The translations under genes were made by a program, and so were the position numbers. This document shows, piece by piece, positions 26,738 to 34,296 of a stretch of 50,317 bases of DNA (positions are counted from its first letter, which is position 1; the number at the start of each line of letters is the position of its first letter). The notes beneath the pieces are model-generated. The model made no database searches, had not been told where the DNA came from, and saw nothing but the letters and a program-made list of their open reading frames with translations. The stretch lies in assembly GCA_021738045.1 (NCBI GenBank), contig JAIPCU010000005.1, positions 1-50,317 on the forward strand, read 5' to 3'. This stretch comes from Candidatus Methylopumilus sp. (lineage in GTDB: Bacteria > Pseudomonadota > Gammaproteobacteria > Burkholderiales > Burkholderiaceae_B).

Positions 26738-26952
26738 GCAAAAAACGTCCGGCTAAGACCGCTTCTGGCGAACAACCAAATACTGTCCACTCTTTTGCAG
26801 CGCTGCACGGACTGTCAGAACTAAAGTCTGTTTATTTAAAACGCATGGAGGAGTTGTCTGTGCCGGTCGCAACGTTTGGTCAGCAAGTTAGGCGTCTGTC
26901 CAACAAAGAGGACGGTCCCGCACCCGTCTTTGTTGTGATGACTCGCACCTAG
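26734..26952 (+). CDS. Small hypothetical protein (72 aa) coupled to amidase 2
   Basis: I do not recognise the family. The product is a basic N-terminal tail (MSKKRPAKTASGEQ) followed by a short helical region (FAALHGLSELKSVYLKRMEELSV). Its start lies in an ATGA overlap with the amidase stop. Some amidases, such as AtzE, work with a small GatC-like partner (AtzG), and the position would suit such a role. I see no convincing GatC/AtzG motif, so this is only a guess. Confidence 0.5.
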   Translation: MSKKRPAKTASGEQPNTVHSFAALHGLSELKSVYLKRMEELSVPVATFGQQVRRLSNKEDGPAPVFVVMTRT

Positions 26953-26968
26953 GACACTTGAGCGAAAC

Positions 26969-27211
26969 ATGAAAACACTCATCATCGAAGTGCGCGTGAA
27001 CGAATACGCGATGCGCGACGAGAACCCAAATGTGCCTTGGACAGCCGCAGAAATCGGTCGAGAAGCGATCGGCATCGGCGATTATGCGTATCTTGAATTG
27101 GGCTATCCAACAAATGCAGAGCTAGTGCGTGAAATTGTCAAGCTTGCGAAGGTCATCGGCCGTGATGTTGCAACGCCCGAGCAGGCGCGACAAATGCTAG
27201 GTGTCGACTAA
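26969..27211 (+). pseudogene. BKACE-family (DUF849) beta-keto acid cleavage enzyme with large internal deletion
   Basis: BKACE enzymes condense beta-keto acids with acetyl-CoA and split them; they are normally about 270-310 residues. This frame has 80. Its N-terminal 33 residues (MKTLIIEVRVNEYAMRDENP, VPWTAAEIGREA) match the family's first strand and helix. The remainder (GIGDYAYLELGYPTNAELVR, ELGR-like region, ATPEQARQMLG) matches the last segment. The barrel between them, including all catalytic residues, is missing without a frameshift. A functional enzyme is very unlikely. It lies between amidase genes 2 and 3 in the same operon. Confidence 0.7.
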
Positions 27212-27242
27212 TCCACAGTAGAAACATACATAGGTGAATTCC

Positions 27243-28589
27243 ATGCAAACACAAACGCTCAGTGCCACCGCTGCAACCACGACCGCGCTGGAAAACATCA
27301 CGAAATACAACCCGACGATTAACGCGATGATCACCGTCCTCGCTGATCAAGCACTCGCGCGTGCAGCGCAACTCGACGCCTTACCTGCCCAAGCCCGAGG
27401 CCCTCTGCATGGCATGGTAGTTAATCTAAAAGATAATATCGATTTAGCCGGAAGCGTAACGACCGCCGCCTCCATTATCCTGAAAGATAATGTCGCGCAG
27501 CACAACGCCTTTATCACCGACCGCCTCCTTGATGCAGGGGCTGTCATCATTGGTAAGTCCAACTTACACGAATGGGTGTTTGGACCGACCAGTCAAAGCA
27601 AACATTTTGGACCAGTCAAAAACCCGTGGGATCCTTCACGCATCCCAGGCGGTTCGAGTGGCGGTTCGGGAGCCTCTGTCGCAGCCGAAATGTGTACCGT
27701 GTCAATTGGCAGCGACACGGCAGGGTCGATCCGAATCCCCTCCGCGTTTAACGGACTAGCCGGTTTACGGCCTTCTGTGGGCAGAATATCTTGCGCGGGT
27801 AGTGTCGGGGTCAGCCCTCCTTTCGACGTTCTTGGCCCTCTAGGGAAATCCGTCTCGGATGTCGCTCGCGTTTTTCAGGTGATTGCGGGCTATGACCCCT
27901 CAGATCCCATGTCCATCGACCGTCCCGTACCAGATGCGTTGAGCAAGTTGAATGACAGCGTTCGCGGTAAGCGCATTGGCTTCATGCGCCGTTGGTACTT
28001 TGACCATATATCTACAGAATTACAAGCCGCGATTGACAATGCGCTAGACGTTTATAAAAGCCTGGGGGTCGAGATCGTTGAGGTGGACCTAGGAGATGTT
28101 GATCGCGCACAAGAGATGTTAGGGTTTCGGTTAATTTTGGCTGACGCTTTCGAGAAGCATCGAGAACAACTCGCTCAACGACCCAACGATTATGGCGAAG
28201 ACATCCAAATGCGACTTGCCATCGGAGGTCGCTTAAGCGGCCCAGATTACGCCCAAGCACTGCGCTGGACCGAGGCTTGGCGACACCGTCTTTCTGGCTT
28301 GTTCACCCAAGTTGACGCGATGTTGTGTCCCACGACGCCCATACTGCCGCCTTTAAGAGCGGACTTAGAGTTTGCCCAAGCGATTCGCGCGATTCCGAAA
28401 TTTACTTGCGTCTATGCGGCCGCTGGCGTTCCAAGTCTTGCGCTTCCATGCGGGTTCTCGGCGCAAGGCCTGCCGTTGTCCATGGAGCTCGCGGGCCCTG
28501 CCTTTGGTGAAGCCGCAATATTGCAGTTGGGTCATGCTTTTCAGAAAGTCACCGCGTATCACTTGCAACGACCTGCGCTTCTTTCCTAA
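27243..28589 (+). CDS. Amidase signature family enzyme 3
   Basis: This third amidase (448 aa) shows the catalytic Lys in GMVVNLKDNID, the cis-Ser in RIPGGSSGGSGASVAAE and the nucleophile in SIGSDTAGSIRIPSAFNG. It is closer in length and layout to amidase 1 than to amidase 2. AGGTGA lies five to six bases before the ATG at 27243; the GTG at 27234 is less well placed. Three amidases and two cysteine hydrolases in one island point to stepwise removal of several amide groups, or to several related substrates. Confidence 0.9.
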   Translation: MQTQTLSATAATTTALENITKYNPTINAMITVLADQALARAAQLDALPAQARGPLHGMVVNLKDNIDLAGSVTTAASIILKDNVAQHNAFITDRLLDAGAVIIGKSNLHEWVFGPTSQSKHFGPVKNPWDPSRIPGGSSGGSGASVAAEMCTVSIGSDTAGSIRIPSAFNGLAGLRPSVGRISCAGSVGVSPPFDVLGPLGKSVSDVARVFQVIAGYDPSDPMSIDRPVPDALSKLNDSVRGKRIGFMRRWYFDHISTELQAAIDNALDVYKSLGVEIVEVDLGDVDRAQEMLGFRLILADAFEKHREQLAQRPNDYGEDIQMRLAIGGRLSGPDYAQALRWTEAWRHRLSGLFTQVDAMLCPTTPILPPLRADLEFAQAIRAIPKFTCVYAAAGVPSLALPCGFSAQGLPLSMELAGPAFGEAAILQLGHAFQKVTAYHLQRPALLS

Positions 28590-28637
28590 TCTTTACCTTA
28601 AAAAAATTTATTAGTAAGTTTTAAGTAAAAATTGACC

Positions 28638-28666
28638 TTGACCAACGATTGATTTTTGCATTAGAT
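28638..28666 (+). promoter_or_regulatory. Possible promoter of TRAP transporter 2
   Basis: TTGACC at 28638-28643 is 17 bases before TTAGAT at 28661-28666, a plausible -35/-10 pair in the AT-rich gap after amidase 3. The motif TTGACC occurs twice in a row (also 28632-28637). This is inferred from sequence only. Confidence 0.4.
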
Positions 28667-28711
28667 TAATTCCGTTCCAAGATAATTCCTATAACTTTGG
28701 AGAACCAAACC

Positions 28712-29797
28712 ATGAGACCTGCTTCCCTAATTCAATCCATCTTGCTTACCGCCGGTCTATCGATCGCTGCGTTCAGTGTTTCAGCCCAACCAACAATGAA
28801 GTTAAAGGTGGCCTCGAACTATCCAGCCACCTCCCTCTTTAGCAAAGTACAGCAACACTATTTCGACGAAGTCACGAAGCGCACAAACGGTCGTGTAACG
28901 TTTGAATACTACTATGGTGGCGTGCTACTCAAAGCATCCGACGTGTATCCAGGGTTAAGCCGTGGTGCAGTGGATATCGGCTTTACGGTACCTGCAGCCT
29001 TTAATCCTCGCGAGTATCCCCTAGCAGGCGTTACGCTGCCCTTTGTCACCGAAAATGTGCAAGCCGCAAGCTATGCGTTTCGCGATTGGTACAACACCAC
29101 ACCTGAGGTTCAAAAAGAATTTCAGCGTAATAATGTTCACGTTCTCCTGACAATCCCGGCAGCAGAAAATGTATTGTGGAGCATGAAAAAGGTCACTACA
29201 GCCGCAGACCTTAAAGGTATGCGTATTCGCACCTTGCTCGGACCTGCCGATGCCCTGGTAGCTCTTGGCGCAACAGCGGTGACCGTTCCCTACACTGACG
29301 CGATTGATTTGCTAACGCGCGGTGGAGTCGATGCCATTTCCACGACACCTTTCGAGCAAGGCGTCAAAGATGGACTCCCTGAAATGGTTAACTATCTGTC
29401 ACCTGCCGCGCGCATGGGAATCTTTGCCACAGTCATCACTTCAATCAATCTGGATAAGTGGAAGGCGATGCCTAAAGATCTCCAGGAGATATTTACAAGT
29501 TCAGCCAATAACGCTTTGAAGTTTTATGCCACTGAGCAAGGCAAAGAAGTAGATGAGTCTGTCGAAATATTGCTCAAGGCTAAAAAAGTTCAAGTCGTCC
29601 CGATGGATGCCGCCGAGGAAAAAAGATGGCGTGAAGAGACAAACGACGTGATCGTAAAAAAATACAATGCTCAAGTCGCACGCGTTGGTGGAGATGGCAC
29701 AGCATTGTTAGCCTCGTACACAGCTTTGGTCCGCAAATATGAAAAAGAATACCCCTACGTCACGGGTATCGATCGTTTCGTGGCGCGTAAAAAATGA
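28712..29797 (+). CDS. TRAP transporter 2, DctP-type periplasmic substrate-binding subunit
   Basis: The protein (361 aa) has a signal peptide (MRPASLIQSILLTAGLSIAA, cleaved after VSAQ) and DctP segments KVQQHYFDEVTKRTNGRVTF, ADLKGMRIRTLLGPADALV and GATAVTVPYTDAIDLLTRGG followed by VDAISTTPFEQG. The ATG at 28712 is preceded by GGAG at nine bases; a TTG at 28697 is unlikely. The stop overlaps the DctQ start by 4 bases. It is only distantly related to the receptor at 21238-22248, so the two TRAP systems probably have different ligands. Confidence 0.9.
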   Translation: MRPASLIQSILLTAGLSIAAFSVSAQPTMKLKVASNYPATSLFSKVQQHYFDEVTKRTNGRVTFEYYYGGVLLKASDVYPGLSRGAVDIGFTVPAAFNPREYPLAGVTLPFVTENVQAASYAFRDWYNTTPEVQKEFQRNNVHVLLTIPAAENVLWSMKKVTTAADLKGMRIRTLLGPADALVALGATAVTVPYTDAIDLLTRGGVDAISTTPFEQGVKDGLPEMVNYLSPAARMGIFATVITSINLDKWKAMPKDLQEIFTSSANNALKFYATEQGKEVDESVEILLKAKKVQVVPMDAAEEKRWREETNDVIVKKYNAQVARVGGDGTALLASYTALVRKYEKEYPYVTGIDRFVARKK

Positions 29798-30357
29798 GCT
29801 TAAGAAACGCCTGTCAGAAGTTAATTACGACCTCTCGGTCGGTCGCGTCGGCTATGGCTGGTGTGACTGGTTTTTTGACGATCGTCATGATACTCGGGGT
29901 TGTGGTCGATGCCTCCCTGAGGGGAACGGCAGGGATCGCAGTCTGGGGGGTGCTTGAGCTATGCACCCTTCTACTGCTTGCAATGATTTATTTTGGCTTG
30001 CCGTCGACGCAGAGCGAACGAGAGAACTTTCGTGTCTCGATCGTTACAGACTTAATGCCGATGAAAGTCAATTTATTCATCAGTGGCATCTTGTTGTTGC
30101 TACAAATAGTAATCTTGGGTTTGCTGTGTTGGTTCACATGGCGTGCTGCAATATTTTCGTTTAACCGCGACGAGGTTTCAATTGGTTTGGTTGAAATTTC
30201 ATTGTGGCCACATCGTTTCATGATCGCCATGGGTCTTACGGTGCTCACGTTCCAAAGCGTAGTATCTGGCCTCGATCTGTTGCTAAATGGAAAACATCCA
30301 TTCGCTCCAGACCAAGCTATCGAACTTGCACAAACCGTCAGGCAGCAAACATTATGA
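29794..30357 (+). CDS. TRAP transporter 2, DctQ-type small membrane subunit
   Basis: This 187-residue protein has four hydrophobic segments (for example MAGVTGFLTIVMILGVVVDA and LFISGILLLLQIVILGLLCW). The usual DctQ order holds, with the LGLPSTQSERENFRVSIVTD-like linker between helices 2 and 3. Both ends overlap its neighbours by ATGA, as in the first TRAP system. Confidence 0.85.
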   Translation: MSLRNACQKLITTSRSVASAMAGVTGFLTIVMILGVVVDASLRGTAGIAVWGVLELCTLLLLAMIYFGLPSTQSERENFRVSIVTDLMPMKVNLFISGILLLLQIVILGLLCWFTWRAAIFSFNRDEVSIGLVEISLWPHRFMIAMGLTVLTFQSVVSGLDLLLNGKHPFAPDQAIELAQTVRQQTL

Positions 30358-31649
30358 GTCCTGCAGAACACGGGTTTTGGTTAGTGAGTGGGCTATTTTT
30401 TTTGTTGGCACTGGGTTTGCCGATTGCTGCGTCTTTACTCACTTGTGGGCTGCTTGGCATTTTGGCAGTGCAAGGATGGGGCGCAGCCGACTATTTGCTG
30501 GGCACGCTGCCCTATTCAGTATCGGCAGAGTTTGCCTTTATTGTGATCCCACTGTTTCTGTTTATGGGGCACATGGCATTTTCAGCTGGGATTTCTGAAA
30601 AGGGCTTTCGCGCAGCAACCGTTTGGTTGGGACATATTCCAGGCGGTCTAGCTATCTCTGCGATTGTGGCCTGTGCAGCCTTTGCGACGGTCTCAGGGTC
30701 TTCCATCGCAACCGCCGCGACGATTTCAAGAGTGGCCATTCCGGAACTCTTAAAAGCGGGTTATTCAAAATCGCTTGCGGGCGCTTGCGTAGCAACGGGT
30801 GGCACCTTAGGGGTACTAATCCCTCCGTCTACCATTATGGTGCTGTACTCCATCGCAACCGAAACCCCAATACCTGAATTATTTATGGCGGGGATTATCC
30901 CTGGCATTTTGACGGTACTGATCTACGGTCTGGGCATTTACGTGATGGTTAAGCGTGATCCCAAAATGAGCAGCATCACAGTACACCCGCGCAGCGGATT
31001 TAAAGAGCGCATGCGCGCCACCTTTATGTCGTGGGAGATTCTTCTACTATTCGGCATCGTGATGGGTACGCTCTATACAGGGATGGCAACGGCCACCGAG
31101 GCGGCTGGTTTTGGTGCGCTCGCAGCGTTGTTAATTGCGATTTCACGCGGAACAAGTTGGAAAGAGATTAAAGAAGGGCTGCGGACCTCCGGCTCAAGCA
31201 CCGCGACAATATTCTTTCTGATCATAGGTGCAGGCGTATTTAGCGCGGCTCTGGCCACTACACAAATACCTCAAAGCCTGTCTGCTTGGGTCGGTACCTT
31301 AAATTTACATCCCACAATCTTACTCATTTGCTTATTGGTTCCCTTTTTGATTTTGGGGTGTTTTGTTGATGCTGCTTCGATGGTGTTACTGACGATGCCA
31401 GTTGTTTTCCCAATCGTGAAGCAAGCGGGGATCGATCCTGTTTTGTTCGGGATTCTGGTCGTGAAAATGACTGAGATCGGAAACATCACCCCACCGGTAG
31501 GACTGAATGTATTTGTGGTGGCAACCACGAATCCTGTTCTGACGATTCGAGAAATTTTCAAAGGCATCACACCTTTTTTCTTTATGGAACTATTGGTTGT
31601 TGCGCTTCTAATCGCTTTCCCGAGCATTACTCTCATTGCTGTTCGATAG
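30354..31649 (+). CDS. TRAP transporter 2, DctM-type large permease subunit
   Basis: The product (431 aa) is a DctM permease with FIVIPLFLFMGHMAFSAGIS, FATVSGSSIATAATISRVAI, GGTLGVLIPPSTIMVLYSIA and MTEIGNITPPVGLNVFVVAT. The ATG at 30354 overlaps the DctQ stop by 4 bases, so the longer frame from 30204 is not used. It is the last intact gene of the catabolic island; the next gene is a truncated DUF1330 reading frame. Confidence 0.92.
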   Translation: MSPAEHGFWLVSGLFFLLALGLPIAASLLTCGLLGILAVQGWGAADYLLGTLPYSVSAEFAFIVIPLFLFMGHMAFSAGISEKGFRAATVWLGHIPGGLAISAIVACAAFATVSGSSIATAATISRVAIPELLKAGYSKSLAGACVATGGTLGVLIPPSTIMVLYSIATETPIPELFMAGIIPGILTVLIYGLGIYVMVKRDPKMSSITVHPRSGFKERMRATFMSWEILLLFGIVMGTLYTGMATATEAAGFGALAALLIAISRGTSWKEIKEGLRTSGSSTATIFFLIIGAGVFSAALATTQIPQSLSAWVGTLNLHPTILLICLLVPFLILGCFVDAASMVLLTMPVVFPIVKQAGIDPVLFGILVVKMTEIGNITPPVGLNVFVVATTNPVLTIREIFKGITPFFFMELLVVALLIAFPSITLIAVR

Positions 31650-31676
31650 ACTGTGTGTCATTTGTAGGAGGCCTGT

Positions 31677-31823
31677 GTGGCAAAAGCGTATTTGATGGGG
31701 CATATCACCGTCACGAATCTTGAGGGGTACAAAAAATATTCACAGGTTGTTTCGGCACCCCTGACCGCACCAATAACTACGCAATTTCCGTTGGCACGCT
31801 TGCTTGACCCACTTGCAGGTTAG
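31677..31823 (+). pseudogene. Truncated DUF1330-family gene at the island edge
   Basis: A perfect AGGAGG at 31666-31671 is followed by GTG at 31677. The first about 25 codons (VAKAYLMGHITVTNLEGYKK, then YSQVV) match the N-terminus of DUF1330 proteins, which are ferredoxin-like-fold proteins of about 95 residues. Similarity then stops, and the frame runs through unrelated sequence to TAG at 31821. The gene was therefore cut near 31750 by a rearrangement. It sits directly between TRAP transporter 2 and the damaged direct repeat. Confidence 0.65.
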
Positions 31824-31883
31824 GTTATCGCTGGTAACGATCACCTGCGCATACTGACCGGTTACTCTCGTGTAATTTAAAGA

Positions 31884-32588
31884 GAGGGGGCTAGTCTGCT
31901 TGGAGTTTGTCAAAGACGCGTTCAGGGGCTTGGTTGCACCTACCTGTCATACCTCTGCGCTTGATCTGCGCGTAGGCATGCGCTTTGAGGGCGAGCGTGC
32001 GCAACCTCTGCATCAGGCGCTGCGCGATGCCTGTAAAACAATCCAAGAAATGCCTGCGCGGTATCTGACGCACCCAGATGGCAGCAACATCCTGGCGGTC
32101 ACGCGCCATGGACGTGTGGCTGGGCCTAAGCATCTGCTTCTTGACGAGGCGTATCTATCGAGCTTTGGGCACTTGCGCTTGCCGCAACATCTTTACACCG
32201 CCCTGCAACGTTTTGACGCGTGGATCGAACCGGCCTTGCTGGCTGAGTGGGCGCGGCTGATCAAAGGCTATGCGCTGCGCCAGCACCGTGCGGTTGACGA
32301 AAACACCTTAGTAGCTGCGCTGGCCTGGTCAGACCCCGCACGCGACGTCACCCTTGCTCGTGGGCAGGCGCTGCAACTGCTGCAAGACGGTGGGTTGCAG
32401 TGTGTGTAGCGACCGCGTACCCAGCGAGGTCATGCTCTCCGGCGCGCAAAACCGCATCCAAGACTGGTGGGCGCAGGCGTATGACGGGGTGCTGGGTGAA
32501 AGATTTAGGCTTGAAGCGCAAGCAAGCTTGCCGCTGGTGGGTGGCGGTGCGGGGGTTGAAGAGGTGTATGCGGATGTACGGGTGCGAT
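31884..32588 (+). pseudogene. Damaged partial copy of the methyltransferase-HNH gene (direct repeat, second copy)
   Basis: The sequence from about GGGGGCTAG at 31886 to GTACGGGTGCG at 32588 aligns in the same orientation with 9980-10803. The methyltransferase half is absent. A 122-base deletion, equal to 10504-10625 of the intact gene, removes the HNH catalytic core and shifts the frame. The joint is visible as GTGTGTA joined to GCGACCGCG at 32406-32408, followed by a stop. The remaining codons are well conserved, so the copy is fairly recent or was lately homogenised with the intact gene. It cannot give an active nuclease. Confidence 0.9.
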
Positions 32589-32626
32589 CGACGTTGGCCC
32601 AATGAGTAGGCATAGGTGGCGTTCGC

Positions 32627-32956
32627 CTAAGGGTTTTTATCGATACTGTCGTGTTTTCCAGCATAGCGCATATAGGCCGTACCATTTTCAAGAGTAAAAC
32701 TTGCTTTGTAGTTATCGTCAGGGGTTATATGTACCGTGTAACACTTAACTTTAACTTTTGGATTTTCGATAGACCAGGCAGTTCTATTTTGTAAATTATG
32801 AAGATGAAGTTTTGCAGGCGCCTTAGTAACATCTAGAAGTAACAAGTGGCCAATAATTTTCTTGGCTTCGCGCAACACTTCATCTGGCAAACTACCGTAT
32901 GACTTCACAAACGTAGCAGCACTTGCATCTATGCGATAAATGATATTCGCAGACAT
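32627..32956 (-). CDS. Putative small toxin-like protein (possible RelE/ParE fold)
   Basis: The product (109 aa) has a helical hairpin-like N-terminus (ASAATFVKSYGSLPDEVLRE) and a beta-rich C-terminal half (KVKVKCYTVHITPDDNYKAS, TLENGTAYMRYAGKHDSIDK). The size, helix-then-sheet order and ending resemble RelE/ParE-type toxins, but the match is weak and I cannot point to catalytic residues. Its ATG overlaps the stop of the upstream gene by one base (TGATG), so the two are probably co-expressed. Confidence 0.45.
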   Translation of the reverse strand: MSANIIYRIDASAATFVKSYGSLPDEVLREAKKIIGHLLLLDVTKAPAKLHLHNLQNRTAWSIENPKVKVKCYTVHITPDDNYKASFTLENGTAYMRYAGKHDSIDKNP

Positions 32957-33486
32957 CAAGTTATAGCGTTAATTTTCTCAAGAATTTGCTGTATTTCTTC
33001 CGCAGAATCACCGGAGAGGTTTTCTGCACGCCCTAAAAAAGCAGCATCGTGAGTGCCTATTTCCCATCTGATTGAAGAAGTGCAATCGTATATTTGTGAG
33101 AAAGCAGCAAGCGACCTATCAATGCTGTTAATAGTGTGTCTAGCTTCTGGACGGATTTTTGATCGAAATTGCTGCAACTTACTTGCGACGCAAGAGACTC
33201 TCTCCTCAAGCATTAAGATGCGATCGCTTAAAGAAAAATCCTCATCAATTGCCTCTGGTGGAAAATTTCCTTGCTCTAATCTTTCTTTTAACGACTTCAA
33301 GGCTGAAAAGTGACTTTGAAGGTCTTTAATCATGCCCTCTGTTCTTAGAGCGGCGCCCCAACAAAGAAAATCTAGTGCCCATCGAGCAGACATAGTTTTT
33401 CCCAGCAGGCGAAACTTATCCAAGCTTTTACTAAGTCGATCTACGTCAGAATCGATGTCGCTAAAGTTTATTGCAATTGAGTTCAT
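32956..33486 (-). CDS. Hypothetical alpha-helical protein (176 aa), partner of the toxin-like gene
   Basis: I do not recognise this protein. It appears almost wholly helical, with coiled-coil-like stretches (IDSDVDRLSKSLDKF, LKSLKERLEQGNFPPEAID, LMLEERVSCVASKLQQFRSK). It has no membrane segment or signal peptide. It is the first gene of a two-gene minus-strand unit. In a toxin-antitoxin reading it would be the antitoxin, but its length and lack of a DNA-binding motif are unusual for one. Confidence 0.45.
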   Translation of the reverse strand: MNSIAINFSDIDSDVDRLSKSLDKFRLLGKTMSARWALDFLCWGAALRTEGMIKDLQSHFSALKSLKERLEQGNFPPEAIDEDFSLSDRILMLEERVSCVASKLQQFRSKIRPEARHTINSIDRSLAAFSQIYDCTSSIRWEIGTHDAAFLGRAENLSGDSAEEIQQILEKINAIT

Positions 33487-33770
33487 GTTTTTATCCCTCA
33501 GAAGATAGAGGCATACGAAAAAGATTTTGATGTGCCCTAATTATATCCTTCAAGTAGAGTGCGTTCTGGAGCCTTTCACTCGAGAAAATCGACCAGCGAC
33601 TTATCGAATACCTACGCATCTCGCTCTAAGAGGACACTCATCCCATCGCAGCGTAAAAAGCGTTACTAAGGCAATTGGTGATGGGCGATGCTGTAACAAT
33701 TTGATACATAAAATAGTTATGTTCTCGGTCCGTTTTGGATCTTTCAAATACTAAAATTGAATCCGCCTCT

Positions 33771-33821
33771 TGCAGGGTTCATCCAAGCCCAGACCAAGTC
33801 GAAATTGTCGACTATCACTGA
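33771..33821 (+). pseudogene. C-terminal remnant of a HigB toxin gene
   Basis: The last codons before TGA at 33819-33821 read PDQVEIVDYH, the typical C-terminal ending of HigB (RelE-superfamily) toxins, which cleave mRNA on the ribosome. About 16 codons can be followed upstream (CRVHPS); beyond that the match is lost. The HigA-type antitoxin gene follows at the normal place. Only the tail of the toxin therefore survives. Confidence 0.6.
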
Positions 33822-33850
33822 AAGGCAGATAAGCATGACCACGAATAAAA

Positions 33851-34144
33851 ATGCGTCCGATTCACCCAGGTGAAATTTTGAGAGAAGAATTTCTTATTCC
33901 GCTAGGTATGTCAGCCCACGCTCTTTCGATAGCGTTACACGTACCAGCCCCACGAATTCACGATATCGTTCGCGAACGAAGGGCCGTGACGCCTGACACC
34001 GCCTTACGGCTTGCTCGCTATTTCGATACAACGGCACAGTTTTGGTTAAATCTACAAAGTGCTTTTGACTTAAAGCAAGCCGAACAAGATGTGGGTCAAC
34101 TCATCAAGCAAGAAATTAGACCTCGTGCGCAGCAGGCCGCTTGA
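33851..34144 (+). CDS. higA: HigA-family antitoxin (helix-turn-helix), toxin partner lost
   Basis: The 97-residue product matches HigA antitoxins: MRPIHPGEILREEFLIPLGM, ALSIALHVPAPRIHDIVRER and TPDTALRLARYFDTTAQFWL, with NLQSAFDLKQAE at the end. HigA binds HigB and represses its own operon. An ATG at 33835 with AAGG upstream, reading MTTNKN, looks like the ancestral start. It is one base out of frame because of the A-run at 33847-33851. Translation would therefore have to begin at the ATG at 33851, which lacks its own clear ribosome binding site. Only the tail of higB remains upstream. Confidence 0.8.
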   Translation: MRPIHPGEILREEFLIPLGMSAHALSIALHVPAPRIHDIVRERRAVTPDTALRLARYFDTTAQFWLNLQSAFDLKQAEQDVGQLIKQEIRPRAQQAA

Positions 34145-34217
34145 CGTTTAACGGCAGCTTGGCTCAAGACTAATCGCGCTCAGACTCAATGTCGACGGCA
34201 GGTAGGTTATTTAATTT

Positions 34218-34250
34218 GCGCGTAAAACCTCGCCGTTCAGGGCAAGGATG
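34218..34250 (+). repeat. Solitary hairpin repeat resembling an IS200/IS605-type right end (copy 1)
   Basis: GCGCGTAAAACCTCGCCGTT followed by CAGGGCAAGGATG contains the imperfect inverted repeat CCTCGCC/GGGCAAGG. Nearly the same sequence occurs at 43252-43285. The layout matches the hairpin found at the right ends of IS200/IS605-family elements after tnpB genes, as I remember it. No transposase or tnpB frame is present, so it would be a leftover. Confidence 0.5.
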
Positions 34251-34296
34251 TAGGCGCGGAAGGCCCCCACATCGATCAATAGAAATAAAGTCGGAG

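Noticed and set aside
31824-31883. Possible transposase remnant between the DUF1330 fragment and the damaged repeat
   Set aside because: One frame reads NDHLRILTGYSRVI, which looks protein-like, but it is too short to assign to an insertion sequence.
33527-33754. Small plus-strand frame upstream of the HigA-type gene
   Set aside because: It does not match HigB, and the recognisable HigB ending (33771-33821) is in another frame. It may contain decayed toxin sequence but cannot be supported as a gene.
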